The position numbers were made by a program, and so were the translations under genes. Under the pieces are notes generated by a model. That model was given only the letters and a program-made list of their open reading frames with translations, was not told where the DNA came from and did no database searches. From positions 124,001 to 188,000 of the forward strand of contig JAHQIW010000232.1 of assembly GCA_019055375.1 (NCBI GenBank): a DNA stretch of 64,000 nt, written 5' to 3'. The stretch comes from Parelaphostrongylus tenuis (Eukaryota; Nematoda; Chromadorea; Rhabditida; Metastrongylidae). Shown in pieces: positions 34,102 to 45,800 of this stretch (its first letter is position 1; the number at the start of each line of letters is the position of its first letter).

Positions 34102-35091
34102 TCCTCCCCTCCCACCACCCAGATGGTATACTGCCCTGCGTAGTTGAATTATCGTTAACGTCGAGTTGAAATTTAGGGCAAAATCTTCATAGCTTCAACA
34201 GCCATTCCGTGAGCGATGGTGGAGAATTTTGCGATTCGGGTGCAAGACATGAATAAATTTATACCACCGAGGTATACGCCCTATTCTTTAACAAAAACAC
34301 TGATAACGAACATTGTACCAAAAATATTTTCTCGTGCTCCTTAAGAGCGAAATTCATTGAAGAGCTTCGGTGTGGTCCCTGGACGAACGGAATTTCTTGG
34401 TGCTAATATGTACAACAGGGCATATACAAAAATAATTTATGAAAATAACATGATTGAATTTTTAGTACATATAGCATAATCTTATCAGTAGTTAGCAAAG
34501 TTGCTTCCTTCATCCATCTGAACACCCTTTGATGAACAAAGATGGAAAACGCCTAGACAAATTACTTCTATCATTCTTCTAGGACGTGGGTAGCAGTGCT
34601 GTTGTCACACTGACGTCACCATACCTGATCAACCCTTCGGTGAGACGTCACCCACCTCGCGTCTCATTTATAACACAACTGTCAAAGAGCACTCTATAAA
34701 TCCGGGAGTGCGTAGGTGTCTGCAGGTTGCTGATCAGCTCGTCAAAAAACTCGTATCTTTGCGGGTATGCCGATATCGATAGTGCAAGGGTGGCTATTCA
34801 TTGAGCCTATAGTTCGGTTACAGTTCATAAACAGCTGAGTAATCTGCAGTGAGAAGAAATTCAATGTAGTATTTTCTTTAGAATGCTCTGCTTTGCGTTG
34901 TGCTTGATGGGAGAACGAAATAGACTGCATCAATGGGACAATATTTTTCTTACGATATTACAGCAGTTGTAAGAAACTATGCCAAAAGCCTTTTTATTTG
35001 CTTCTCTTCTCTCAATCATCCTTCTTTCTAATCATTACATTCCTCCATTTTGCGTGAACCCGTTATCACAATTATTATGCGAGTTGCTTTC

Positions 35092-35283
35092 ATTATTATT
35101 TGAGCCAACTTGTCATGTGGTCTGGTAAGGGCTCTTGTACAGCCCGATACACGTGTTTCGTCCCTACAGACTCGTCAGTCGGGCAGAACCCGTCGTCTTT
35201 CGATACTTCTATAGTGTATCACGTGTATCGGGCTGTACAAGAGCCCTTACCAGACCACATGACAAGTTGGCTCAAATAATAAT
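35092..35283. repeat. Foldback copy of the hammerhead-bearing repeat (64-bp perfect arms)
   Basis: Arms 35092-35155 and 35220-35283 are exact reverse complements and hold the segment from the ribozyme cleavage side to the TTGGCTCAAATAATAAT end. The left arm continues into complete module B; the right arm begins within the ribozyme's CACGTG. 3' ends face outward. Confidence 0.8.
35142..35184 (-). ncRNA. Hammerhead ribozyme module B (intact core)
   Basis: Read on the minus strand: stem I GCCCGA, core CTGACGA, stem II GTCT (loop GTAG) GGAC, core GAAA, short stem III AC(ACGT)GT, cleavage triplet GTA, stem I TCGGGC. All six stem I pairs are perfect and every invariant core base is present. Predicted cleavage falls between 35148 and 35147. 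Type I with a very short stem III, as in ribozymes of Penelope-like elements and retrozymes, which often need dimers for efficient cleavage. Confidence 0.85.
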
Positions 35284-35397
35284 AAAAGGATCTATTGAAA
35301 TTTGTGCGTGGTCTTAATAAAGCACTCGAAATAAAGTATAATATGATAAAAATACCAGCCAAAGAGCAATCGAGTGCGCAAACGCTCTGTGTCAGTT

Positions 35398-35660
35398 GAA
35401 AATTTTACTTGACATAGAGTGCAAAACGTTCGTCTTTGATGACCCTCTGTAAGGGAGCAGAGATCCCGAGAGAACCGACTATAAAAACATCGAAAGACGA
35501 CAGGCTCTGCCCGACTGACGAGTCTGTAAGGACGCAACACGTGTATCGGGCTGTACAAGAGCCTTTACCAGACCACATGACAAGTTGGCTCAAATAATAA
35601 TGTAAGGATCTATTGAAATTTGAGCGTGATCTTAAAAAAGCACTCGAAATAAAGGTATAT
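35398..35660 (+). repeat. Most complete copy of the hammerhead-bearing repeat (putative pLTR)
   Basis: Runs from a TTGACATAGAGTGCAAAACG start through module C and the CAAGAGCCTTTACCAGACC segment to AAGCACTCGAAATAAAG. It follows the right arm of the neighbouring foldback in the same orientation, so two 3' ends stand in tandem about 330 bp apart, as partial tandem pLTRs do in Penelope-like elements (inference). Confidence 0.65.
35509..35551 (+). ncRNA. Hammerhead ribozyme module C (one core mutation)
   Basis: Nearly identical to module B in the other orientation: GCCCGA/TCGGGC stem I, CTGACGA, stem II GTCT/GGAC with loop GTAA. The second core box is GCAA instead of GAAA (35535), expected to abolish or strongly reduce cleavage. 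It lies inside the most complete copy of the repeat. Confidence 0.78.
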
Positions 35661-37039
35661 TATGCAAGTCTCACTGCTTCTTACATTCGCTTCGTTTCCA
35701 TGCATTCATTCTCCACAAAGCTCTTCGATGGAGTAGTCTTGGCTGCTTGGTCAAGGATTTCGTTTTTTATACGAATACGAGATAGCCGAGCTAAGGCGTT
35801 ACCACGTGGATTGCAGAAGAGCCGAACCAGCATCTTATTTCTTGAAAGACATAATGTGAAGAAAGTGAAGTAGAGATGTCAGCAACTTTCTCAAAAGTAT
35901 AAGGATACTCGACATTAGATAGTTGCTCCTTCACGATTTGGAGTTTCCTATTAGGTACATGGGATTAAGGCGTCATAACTACTAATACGGAAATTTGTTT
36001 TGACAGATGTGGAAATAAGTTTCACTTTCATATAATTAATATACAAATGAAAATTAAGTAGTAATTAATACAATCCCGCCTTTCAAACTCTAGCATTTTT
36101 ATGACATTTGGGCATCTCATCTACATGGCAGTGTACAGGTTGATCATTTCTTCTGCTCAACTACTCCTTTTGACTGCTTTTTCAAGCTCTTCTTGTGTGA
36201 AAGGTGATTCTTGTTGCTTTTTTTCTGACCAGTTTTCATGTCGGTTGCGCACTGTCATTTAAACCTCATGTTTAAGTGTATTCTTAGCATCTTTCTTCCA
36301 AAGAAATCACTCGTGATGTCAAGAAATCCCTAATAGCTCCGGTTCCTGATTCACTACTTAGACTTATCGTCTTACAGCACAGCCTTCTCTCCCTCCAAAA
36401 CGGATCAGGTACTCTTTCTGCCCGTGGGCTGAGAGCTCAGCCAACGACTACGGATGAACTGCACGAGCCTTTTAACACTCTTTCACAACACGTTTACACC
36501 ATGGAACTAATTTACAGAGTTCTTATGTCGTGTATAAGTGTTCAAGAGAGTAAGAGAGAGCAAAATGACAATCATAATAACTTGAGCTGAACTGAGAGTG
36601 CAAAAAGATTATTAAAAGTGCTTGCGATAAACATTTGCAAATTTTAGCTTTGCAATAGCTGACGTCTACTTTGTTAGTCAAGATTTTCACATCTCAGTGT
36701 GAGCTATGAGTCGCTAAAGTTCTTGCGCACGTAACTGCACCTGTACTGAAACATTTACTACTCAAAAAACAAACGGAAACATTGGTTAACCAGATGTAAA
36801 CTGCAGACAACAATACAACGATCCAGAGCAAATGATGCCCATTATTTTTACCTTTCAAATGGAAACAACTTGGTGACATTTTGAATCAATCGGTAAGTAC
36901 GTTCAACATAACTATAGAAGAAAGAAACGCTACCGCCATGAAAGAATTAACGAAGAAAAATGGCAAAAATCAAATTGATAACAGTTCGACATAAAAAGCG
37001 TCTCTCAAAGTTTCTTGAAGAGTCACTCTGTGTTTGGTA

Positions 37040-37240
37040 ATAATTTCACTGGACACAGAATGTAAAACGTTCGCCGTCGCTAACTCTCAATGTGGGGACT
37101 GGAGCACACACAGAGATTAGCAAAAGACGAGAAAGGGTCCCGGCTGATGAGACCGCAAGGGCGAAACACGTGTATCGGGATCTATAGTCAGCTCTTTTTT
37201 TACAGAACACATGACATGCGTGGCTCAAAAAATGAATCTT
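37040..37240 (+). repeat. Copy of the hammerhead-bearing repeat with module D
   Basis: Starts near ACTGGACACAGAATGTAAAACG and includes the GTGGGGACTGGAGCAC block shared with 1-60 (there inverted), module D, and the ACACATGACATGCGTGGCTCAAA tail shared with 180-200. The 3' end after 37240 is lost. Confidence 0.7.
37138..37180 (+). ncRNA. Hammerhead ribozyme module D (intact core)
   Basis: Stem I TCCCGG/TCGGGA (6 pairs, one G-U), core CTGATGA, stem II GACC/GGGC with loop GCAA and one A-G mismatch, GAAA, stem III AC(ACGT)GT, cleavage triplet GTA with the predicted cut after 37174. Stem I differs from module B by compensating changes, which supports selection on structure. Confidence 0.85.
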
Positions 37241-37366
37241 TAGCACCTTATTTTAGTTTGCCGAACCATGATGTCTAGTTACTTTATGTATTTTTTCTTT
37301 AATGCACAACTGAACGTGACAGTGTATCTTGAACTTTTCATGAGGTGTGTTATGGGCATTTATGCA

Positions 37367-37409
37367 GCGCAAGACATGTGTTTCGGCCTTACAACCTCGT
37401 CAGTTGCAC
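37367..37409 (-). ncRNA. Hammerhead ribozyme module E (intact core, second subfamily)
   Basis: Minus strand: stem I GTGCAA/TTGCGC (6 pairs, one G-U), CTGACGA, stem II GGTT/GGCC with loop GTAA, GAAA, stem III AC(ACAT)GT, cleavage triplet GTC. The predicted cut is between 37373 and 37372. Stem I sequence is unrelated to modules B-D yet pairs equally well. GTC is the classical hammerhead cleavage triplet. Confidence 0.85.
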
Positions 37410-37648
37410 GGTGCCTTTTTGTTCAGTCACTTCCTCGTAGATCTATCCCTTGCATAGAGAAATTGACTACGAACTTCCTACAGTCAACGTACGATGAGGT
37501 AGCCATCGTGGCGTTCTTTCAGAGTGATTTTTTGTTGATTGCATGGCCACGATGGTTGTCCCACCGTACGTTTAGTGTAAAAAGTTCATCGTCAACTCCT
37601 CTATGTAAATAGTAGATCCCTGAGAGAATGACTGAACGAAAAAGCAAC

Positions 37649-37689
37649 GTGGAACTGCCGAGGCTATAAGGGTGAGACACGTATTGCAC
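37649..37689 (+). ncRNA. Hammerhead ribozyme module F (degenerate)
   Basis: Opposite arm of the foldback that carries module E. Boxes read CTGCCGA and GAGA, two bases are missing around stem III and the cleavage site, and stem I GTGGAA/TTGCAC keeps five of six pairs. Probably dead. Confidence 0.55.
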
Positions 37690-38414
37690 TCTAGAAGTGC
37701 CCACGAACTCATGAAAGGCTCAAAATGAGCAGATTATATCATTCCTTAGCGATGTCTCAAAATGGTTGATTGTAATGTTTGTACAATATTGATCATAGGA
37801 ATGGGGAAGGAGAAGGGGGACGACGCTGGCCGAGTGATGATTTAGCTGAGAACACTTTAGCTTGGTAATCCATAAGACTGCAGGAGGATCTTCACGATGA
37901 AAACGAAATTCTCAAGCAGCAGTCGAAATAACACGCGACAGGTTCGAAGACCTTTATGGGAGCTGACTGCGAGGAAAGAATCGAGTGCTGGAAGTACTGG
38001 AATCCGACAATAGATTGTGAGAGGAGTCGTGTAGATTAATGAAGTAGAAAACGATGATGGTGATAATGATAACGGTAATAATAGTAGTTATAATAATCAC
38101 GGCTACCACTTCTATGAGCTTTTGTCTAAATGGCTAGCCGCTTCATCAAACTGGAAACGTTCTTGCTATCGAATCACGATTTACATCTTTACATAGGTGC
38201 ATAGATCGCTAAGCTGAGAGTTTCGATGACCTTGTTAAAGACCGGCGGTCGTTGATGTTATCGCGCACTAGCAAGAAGCTGCTTTGCAGGCAAAAATTGT
38301 ACTGAATGTTCGTAAAAAAGATCATTCGAATACTCTTACAGGTAAGTGTTACGTCCTGTCAATCAACAAATCATTCAGATTAAAGAACAAAAATGGATAA
38401 AGCATTGGGCATTA

Positions 38415-38580
38415 ATCTCTGTGATCTCCCTGGTAAATGCACCATGCGTTCAATTTCATTAAGCATGGTTAGAGGTAATTACATACATATCTGACATACA
38501 ATCAGTGACACTGGTCTACTGATGTATCGAGTCAGCGCTGCTACACTCCCAGGCAAATCTGCCGCTGAAACAGCCTTGTC
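38415..38580 (-). repeat. SINE-like repeat family 1, partial copy
   Basis: Begins (on +) AAATGCACCATGCGTTCAAT, the reverse of the family end, and runs through ACTGATGTATCGAGTCAGCGC and CCAGGCAAATCTG before similarity stops. Confidence 0.5.
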
Positions 38581-39164
38581 GTAGCATTTTTCTAAGAGAT
38601 TCACGTGTAAATGTGTGTAGAAATACCTTCTATGATCGACTGCTTACTATAAGCCTCGTTAAAACATTCATATGTAGGCTTTGAGAATGTTTTTGGTCGT
38701 ATCTTCGAGGTTTGGTTCCAAATTCATTCGCAACTAATTCGGTAGACACGCATGTAACGGCGGTTTTTTGCCATCTTGAGTGACATTTTCTCAGCCACTC
38801 GCCTTTATCATAGGGATCGGGAGTCAAACAATGAAAGAGTGTAGCTAAGTATGATTATCGATGACCCTTTTTTGCAGTCGATACCTTGCGGATGGTATGA
38901 ACAATACACCTTCTTTAATCAATTGTTCATTAAAAACGTCGTTAAAACACTCATTTATGATCTTTCAAAACGTTTTTAGCCGCCTTCGTTTAAGTTTGTT
39001 TACGAACTCGTCCGTGGCAACAGTTCGGCACGGATCAATTTGTAACCAAACCCCAAAAGGACGGCTTGAACCAATGGCAGAAGTGCGTGAAAATTTGAAT
39101 AATAGGCCACATAGAACTATATAAACATTTTGAATATATCCATAATTATTATCGGGGCCAACAT

Positions 39165-39330
39165 GTCAGTTGTCTGTTAATGGGCTCTTGTACATTCCGA
39201 TACAGGTGTCTCGACCTTACATTCTTCTCACTCGGGCAGAACCCGTCGTCTCTAGTCTCTAGCCAATGCTCCCGGAAGCCCCTACTCTCTCTATAAAGAG
39301 GTAAGTAACGACGAACGATTTAGCACTGCC
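39165..39330 (-). repeat. Decayed copy of the hammerhead-bearing repeat
   Basis: Contains GGGCTCTTGTAC, module G, a CGGGCAGAACCCGTCGTC block shared with 35180-35200, and a GACGAACGATTTAGCACT block that matches 70-90 in the same orientation. Confidence 0.6.
39195..39237 (-). ncRNA. Hammerhead ribozyme module G (degenerate)
   Basis: Minus strand, still exactly 43 nt: stem I GCCCGA/TCGGAA is mostly paired and CACCTG-TA is retained, but the first box is GTGAGAA and the second GAGA. It sits in a decayed minus-strand copy of the repeat (about 39165-39330). Confidence 0.5.
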
Positions 39331-40099
39331 TTCAAGTGATTTTGAATATATACACATCATTAAAGCTGTGTTACTACCACAAAATCGTGCAGCATCATTA
39401 AATCACATATTGTAATAGAGTATCATAGTGTTTGAGCTAATACCGCAATCTCGTATTTCAAAGTGTTCTGCGTTTGACCTCTATTTCTCGCCGTTGTTTT
39501 GAAATTGGAAACAAAATACATTTTGCGTTTTCTTCCGGGACAAAACATTTTATTTCCTGTCAGTGACTGTTAGCAGTAACGTCAGCGGAAGTGATGATAA
39601 AGTCTCTATAAACCTGATTACCCCCTTAAATGCCTTTCTAACAACGAATCCAGTTAGTAAGAGTTGAAGCAAAATTCAAGAAAAGTATAGCACTGAAAAC
39701 ATGTTCTGCTTTTGAACTTGCATAGTCATATGATTCTTCTAGTGCATCAACGAATCGCCTTTCATAAAAGATATTTCTCTCTCGGGAATTTTAACTGCAG
39801 AAATTACAATGCCGTTTAATTCCACTGTAGCTAAGAAGCAAGCGAAGAAAAACCTTTGCTGTCAGATTTTCGCGGGGAGTTACAAATTAAATTCATGGCG
39901 GTACCTTTTCTCACCTAAAACAACTCGAAGTCTGGTGTTATTGGGCGGCTAATGAGATTACTGAATGAGTACTTCGCAATCCATGTCAACCTCCACAAAG
40001 TCATTGTGATTTATATCCATGCATCACCACTTTTTTGAGCCAATAAACTACTTACGTAAAGGAGCTGGACCTTCTATTCGTGATCATTGAGAGGCCTGT

Positions 40100-40600
40100 G
40101 GGTATTGAGTCGTTCTATAAGTTTGGCACTAGAGCAATAAACACCAAATTCGTTATCTAAAAGTAGTTGAAATTGCATGATTATAATATTGTTCAGTTGT
40201 ACAGTTTCTTGCGAACATTTTGCTATAAATTTGCCTAAGCTTACTCTAAAATGGAGCTGTCGTGGGAACAAATTCGCTTGCTACTCATGCACTAATGGCG
40301 CTTATGTTAAAACGTCAGCGAGGAGATACGCAAGATTAATGAAGCTTCTTGTAGACGACCGGAGCCCGACTGATCTTCCAAATTGTTATCTCCAGCTTTG
40401 AACTTTTCGAACCACTTCCTAGCCGTTTTTTCTCACAACAGCTCCACGTTAGAGCAAGTATAGGCAAGTTATATGACAAAATGTTTACAAGAAAATGCGC
40501 AATTGAACAATACCAAATCGAGCAATTTTAATAACTTTTCGTTAGAAATTTGATGTTTATTCCTCTAGTGCTAGGATTTATTCATGGAATCACCTTATAT
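40100..40600 (-). mobile_element. Short mariner derivative with terminal repeats
   Basis: Ends match as inverted repeats: GGCACTAGAGCAATAAACAC (about 40125-40144) against the reverse complement of the segment near 40545-40572 (GCACTAGAGGAATAAACATC). Between them the minus strand encodes ARKWFEKFKAGDNNLEDQSG, the N-terminal helix-turn-helix region of a mariner transposase. The catalytic part is deleted. The ends are related to those of the 61573-62365 element. Confidence 0.75.
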
Positions 40601-42006
40601 ATAAAGCATCTAACGCAGTAACAAAATCCTGAAAATATTTGAAGTCATATTTCTTCGCTGTGCATCAAAGCGATTGGCGCGATTTTACTGAATGGATACA
40701 CATACCTTTCGAAGAGAAGGTCGACGGGTAACATTAACCCATTCTCGACCACGTACATTAATTTCGGCACGTAGTGTCTTGCATGTACTGTCTTGCCCAA
40801 CATCATGCTCAACTTTGTCGTTGGCCTAAAATTTCTTTCCTATGAATAAATAAAAAAAGTTGAATTAAACGATAAAACGGTTATCTTGAAAAACCCCAAT
40901 CACGGCGCATTCTTTACTGACTACTGATTTTATGCCGAAGAGGGGCTCTGAGTTGGTGATGATCGGCACTGCTCGGCGCCGCTTGATTACCATCTCCCAA
41001 CACTCTGTTAATCAATAACGAAAGCCCTGCGAAACTCCCCAGCCCGGCTATACTCGAGTTTGCAAGGAGCCGTGCTCGAATGGTATACTACGACGTCTAT
41101 CAAGAAGATGAAATCACTAGGTAAGCTGGAAACGGATTGGAAACGGCAAATGTTAAAATACTGAAACACGTGCAGTGAAAAAAACCGTGACACGAGTTGA
41201 ATAAAGTGGTAAATCGAAAGTGATGTAGAGTTTTCACCGATTTCAGTGGACGAAAAATTGAGTTTAAAGGGTGATCAAATGGTTGTGATTGACTTCGTCG
41301 ACACGCTTCACACCGCGGGCGTTATATTAGTTGATATTGGTGATGCCACGGGACACTCATCACGCCTTCAGAGAAGAAAGAACCTCTTTGTTTTGTTTCA
41401 TTTTCGAAGCCTCTTCCTCATCGTCTTCTAATAATTTCCTTGACATAAAGGATTCCCAATATTTTTACCGATCATTGACAAACCTACTTCAAGTGTTTAT
41501 AATGTCGCTGTGAGATTTTTCCAGCCAACGATAAGCGGCCTCTAAACTAAGATTAAAAAAAAACTACTATTGAAGAGCGTGAAAGATTATGCTAATACTC
41601 CGAATACGCTTCATCCATCATGCATAACGCACCACTAACTCTTTATTTTATTGCCAGTTCAACAAGTGTTCCTATCGAAACTTTTCCTCTTCGTATGATG
41701 TCGATCCTTTCAGACCTTTTGTTTAGAGGCAATCAGTTACACTTACAGTTTCCCTATTTAATGTAATTAACGATCACTTTATACATGTTTATTTGATGGC
41801 TGTATTAGTGATTTCGATGCTTTCGATTTCTTCATTTCGATTCATTTGATACCTTTTCATATTCATCACGTTCTCTGGGTCCCGATACCGACATTATTAT
41901 TGATACTTATCACAGAATTATACAGAAGTTCTGTAAAACAGACTGATCGGGTCATTGTTTGCTTCTCCACTGTTCCTGAGTTATATTGCACATGATGTTT
42001 TATATC

Positions 42007-42039
42007 GTCTCTCTCCCTCTCTCGCTCTCGCTCTCTCTG
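42007..42039 (+). repeat. CT-rich microsatellite
   Basis: Interrupted (CT)n tract with CCCT and CGCT interruptions. Confidence 0.85.
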
Positions 42040-42611
42040 CACGTTATCCTTTTCTTTTCCAATACCCTTTGATATTACTAGTAACCACTGCTAACACTTA
42101 TGAATCATTGATCATCTAGTTGACATTGCACTTGGTCAAATATTCTGACGTTGCTTACTTTCGACAAAATGCACTGCCATATTCATGTGTGCTATCAACC
42201 CCTTGAGTACACGTTGATTTTTCACGCAGCAAGCTGCCGGATCGCGGCGGCGAGCGCAACGCGTTACAGCGACAATGTGGTAGTTTTCTGATGAATTTAG
42301 ATTCTTATCACCAATTAAAGGGGTTTGATCATTAGAAGATGTGTATATAGGGCAGAAGAGTTTTCAATAAAACTATTTTTGCTTGAAACATGTAAAGCCA
42401 TTTGCATAAAATGATATGTTCGTCAACCTTTTGGTTTCCGGGGACCCAAGAGTTCTTGACGAGCAAAGGACTCAAGTCGTCTGCATATCTAGCCTCCAAT
42501 AGCGGTAATGTGTAATCCAGTGGGATGGAGTAGGTTTTTTATCGCGCTCAACGTCACCAACGATTCATTAGTGGGGATGTTTGACAAATACATCAATGCA
42601 TATTAATTTTC

Positions 42612-42812
42612 TACTGGAATGATTGGATATTGAATAACATTCAGAAAATTAGAACTACACTTAGAAGACTGTAAACACATGTCAGCATTAGAGGCACTTA
42701 ACTGAGCAAATCAAACTAACAGACCAGTTAATTGGCTGTAATGCTGATATGTGTTTACAATCTCGTTAGTTAAGTGATAACTTATTGAGTAACATCCAAT
42801 CATTCCAGTGCA
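42612..42812. mobile_element. MITE-like element, about 200 bp
   Basis: Terminal inverted repeats begin TACTGGAATGATTGGAT and continue to TGTAAACACATGTCAGCATTA with moderate divergence, the right end being the reverse complement. No coding content. Family not recognised. Confidence 0.65.
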
Positions 42813-42814
42813 AA

Positions 42815-45800
42815 AATGGTAGGCTTCAAAGTGTTAAACCAAATCAATATCTAGTAATGAATCCTTGGTGACGTATAGCGCGATAGAGAACGTGCCCCTT
42901 TTCATTTTGAGCATACATCATCGCTACCGGGGTTAGATACGCAAACAGCTTGACTCCTATTCTCCAAGGACTGCGACTAGAAAACGTTATCTTTTCTTGG
43001 TGTAAAACTTACTATGAAGGCCGTTCCACGTAGCAAGCGTGGTAACGAACTTGGCACTTATCAAGCCATCGAACAGCTACAAAAACATAGACCAAAAGAA
43101 AGCAGCAAGTGTTAACAAATATACATGACAGTTGAGATTGCATTTGTTTTTGAAAAGATGAGGGTTTTCATGCAGAAACATAGAAGATTTTCTGATATAT
43201 GGACATTCTTTAAATTATAGAAACCTTTGTAAAAGTCTGCCTTGAGATATTCCTTCATTTAGTGGGAATTATGTCTTCTCAAAGCCTAAATTTTTCAGAT
43301 AACTTCTACATCTTCACTGTTGCGTGCACCGCAGAAAATCGTGGCGCCCGGAGCTAGAAATGGCACGTATACATGGCATATGGTACTCAATGGGTTAGAA
43401 ACTCATATAAATGATGAATATGAATTCCAGGCTCATGCATATCAACTTTAAACTTGCACTATCGAAGACTCCGATAATTTTGAGAGATATGCAAAATCTT
43501 GAACCTTTAAAAGGTAATCGAAGCACCATTCCACCCTTTCCAAAAGCACATAATAATCAGTTGCACTACTGAGGCTCCTGTTCAGCTATCAACCTTTCAG
43601 CGATACAAATTATTGATCTGTCAGCAATCAATCGTCAATGGTTTGACCTGGTAAACGCATATCGCTGTTGAACTTAATTATCCTGACAGACATCAGATAT
43701 ATGTTATCAACAAGATTTCTTTTTATTTAACAGCTTTAGCAGTTCATGATGCTAGAAATACATACTTGATAATGTTGAGTGCTATACAAAATCTTAAAGC
43801 TTAGAGGGAATCGAATTCGCACATTTCACCCTTTTCTGGGACGGCTGCACAATTTAGGGTTGATTTCCTCTCAGATGTACTTAACCTATTTTATGCCTGA
43901 AAGCATTCACCTATGAGCGGCGAGATTAATCTAGGAAGCATAAGTCGGTATAAACCCCAGTTTGATTTCGACCCGTAATTGGAATCACAATTTCTTGTTA
44001 AAACGCGGCTGAGAAAAACGCTTTGAGGGCCTCATTGGGGCAGCGGGGAACATAATGAGGAAAGGGTAATCTTCGGTGCGCAGCCAACTCAGGTCCCTTT
44101 TGCTCGCATTTCAGCGCACTCGTGGCTGTATATCACATCATACCCTGCCGTTGGAAACCATACTCAGCAGAAAAGAGAGTTTCAAAATGGTGATATCAAC
44201 CACGGCTTCAGCTTAGTTGGCGTTTTTGCCGATTATTTCTGCCCTTCTTTGCTGACTAAAATTTTCACCGTGCTCATGCTCTCTAACAGCAACAATCTTT
44301 CCTCTCAGAACGATTTTAACCACAAAAGAGTTTTCATCAATTATTGAGGACACAGAAAAGTTTTTCTCGACCACACATTAAGAGACATCTAGGCTTGACA
44401 AGCTATCGAATCAACACAAAAGTGTGATTTTGTTGTCCACTGAACAGGTGTATGTGTTCATTTCGGTACACATTGCCGAATAACGCTTTTTTCTGATTGA
44501 AGTAAGAACGATGTTGTCTGATGAGCAACGATCTTTGTATACATGTAACGATCAAAAAACTACGTCTTATAGCTGTTTTCAAGTGGTGACCAACTACACG
44601 CACTCGCCGTAATCGCGATATTTCGAAAGCGATTGAAACAAATGTGAAAATAGAGAAATGAATGAGTTACATCAATAGCCAATATGTTCGTGGAACAGTA
44701 TCCTCTAAAAAATAGGTCTGTTTCCTCTAGGCAGATGCAGTAGTTTTTTGACCAGCTGTGATAGGTGCGCGCATTAAATGATAAGTTGTTGTATTCAATC
44801 AATGCTCAACTTACATTTCAATTAATGCTGCAAATGTCTATAAATTAAGACAAGATCATTCCTGCATGAAATAGCTTGTTCCGTAATAACTAATGATTGA
44901 TATGAAGTAGCGGCCTGATTTGAGTGGCGACTGCTGTGTGATTAATCGAATGGCGACATCGCTTTGGACTCTACCGTGCTAGCTCTTTTCTTTTATGTTC
45001 AGCGACGTCGCATTAGAATTCCTGATCAACATCGAATAGTTAGCTGAGAGTCTCCTAGAACTATGCAGAAATTGAGGTAATACAAAATATTCGTAAAAGA
45101 TTCTGTGGTTAGAAATTTCCATACTAAGAAGCCAAGTGATACGCAACAAAGCTTAATATTTGCATTTTTTTAACAACTGAAATTTTCTGGCCAGTGCTTC
45201 TGTAACCTCTACTAGCTTTCCGGCTGAAAAAACAACATGATACAGGTGATTAGCCTTGCCAAACAATCACTAGAACCATCTGTATGGTACGGGTACGTCA
45301 GCAGTTAGAGATACGCTGCGATAACGTCGTCATTGTTGACTCAAACTTGTGCTATTATTTGAGAAAACTATGTTACACTTCTGGGCGGTAAAGCTGGTGT
45401 AGGACTGGTGTACGGGAGCATTAACATCATACATCGAAAGAGCACCGGAACTTTTTGTATACATCTGTTCTCATCGAGTTTACCTTGCTCTTATACATGC
45501 ACTCTGAGATTCCATCAAAGCAAATTTTATTTGAGCATTCGATTGAATTTAATAAGAGCAGCTGCTAGTCAAATGTAGATCCATCAGCACATATCAATCA
45601 CAAATTTTTCTGAAAAACTGACCAGTGCGGAAAGTCTCATCTCAGTGACATATAAAGCTCAGACTGGAAGACAAATATTCATGCAGCAGCATTGCAACTC
45701 ATTGCGAAAATTTTCAAGTCTGTGAGAGTTGCGCTGATTATCTACTCATGCTTACTTTTTTCTTACTTGGTATCAATTTCTGCTTTCGTATGTGAATTTT

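Larger units (their letters stand above)
30620..35085. other. Intergenic, nothing firm
   Basis: No recognisable genes; holds the SINE fragment at 32.7 kb and the ATT-rich tract at 34 kb. Confidence 0.4.
37335..37714. repeat. Large foldback of the second hammerhead subfamily
   Basis: Left arm about 37335-37513 and right arm about 37547-37714 are imperfect reverse complements along their length: CATGAG/CTCATG at the ends, module E against module F, TTCAGTCA against TGACTGAA, GCCATCGTGGC against GCCACGATGG at the centre. Single-stranded, it would form a hairpin of about 170 bp. Confidence 0.7.

Noticed and set aside
35682..35822. 47-codon minus-strand frame (GNALARLSRIRIKNEILDQA...) next to the ribozyme repeat
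   Set aside because: Protein-like in composition but short, without start or splice context, and not matching the Penelope-like or RTE families seen nearby.
38630..39120. Two diverged copies of a GTTAAAACAYTCAT...GTTTTTRG segment as a possible transposase duplication
   Set aside because: Similarity by eye is weak and no catalytic motif could be placed.
40985..41340. Two coding-like pieces with a GTAAGC donor near 41120 and a TTTCAG acceptor near 41246
   Set aside because: The join runs into a stop after ten codons in the only compatible phase, and neither piece is recognised.
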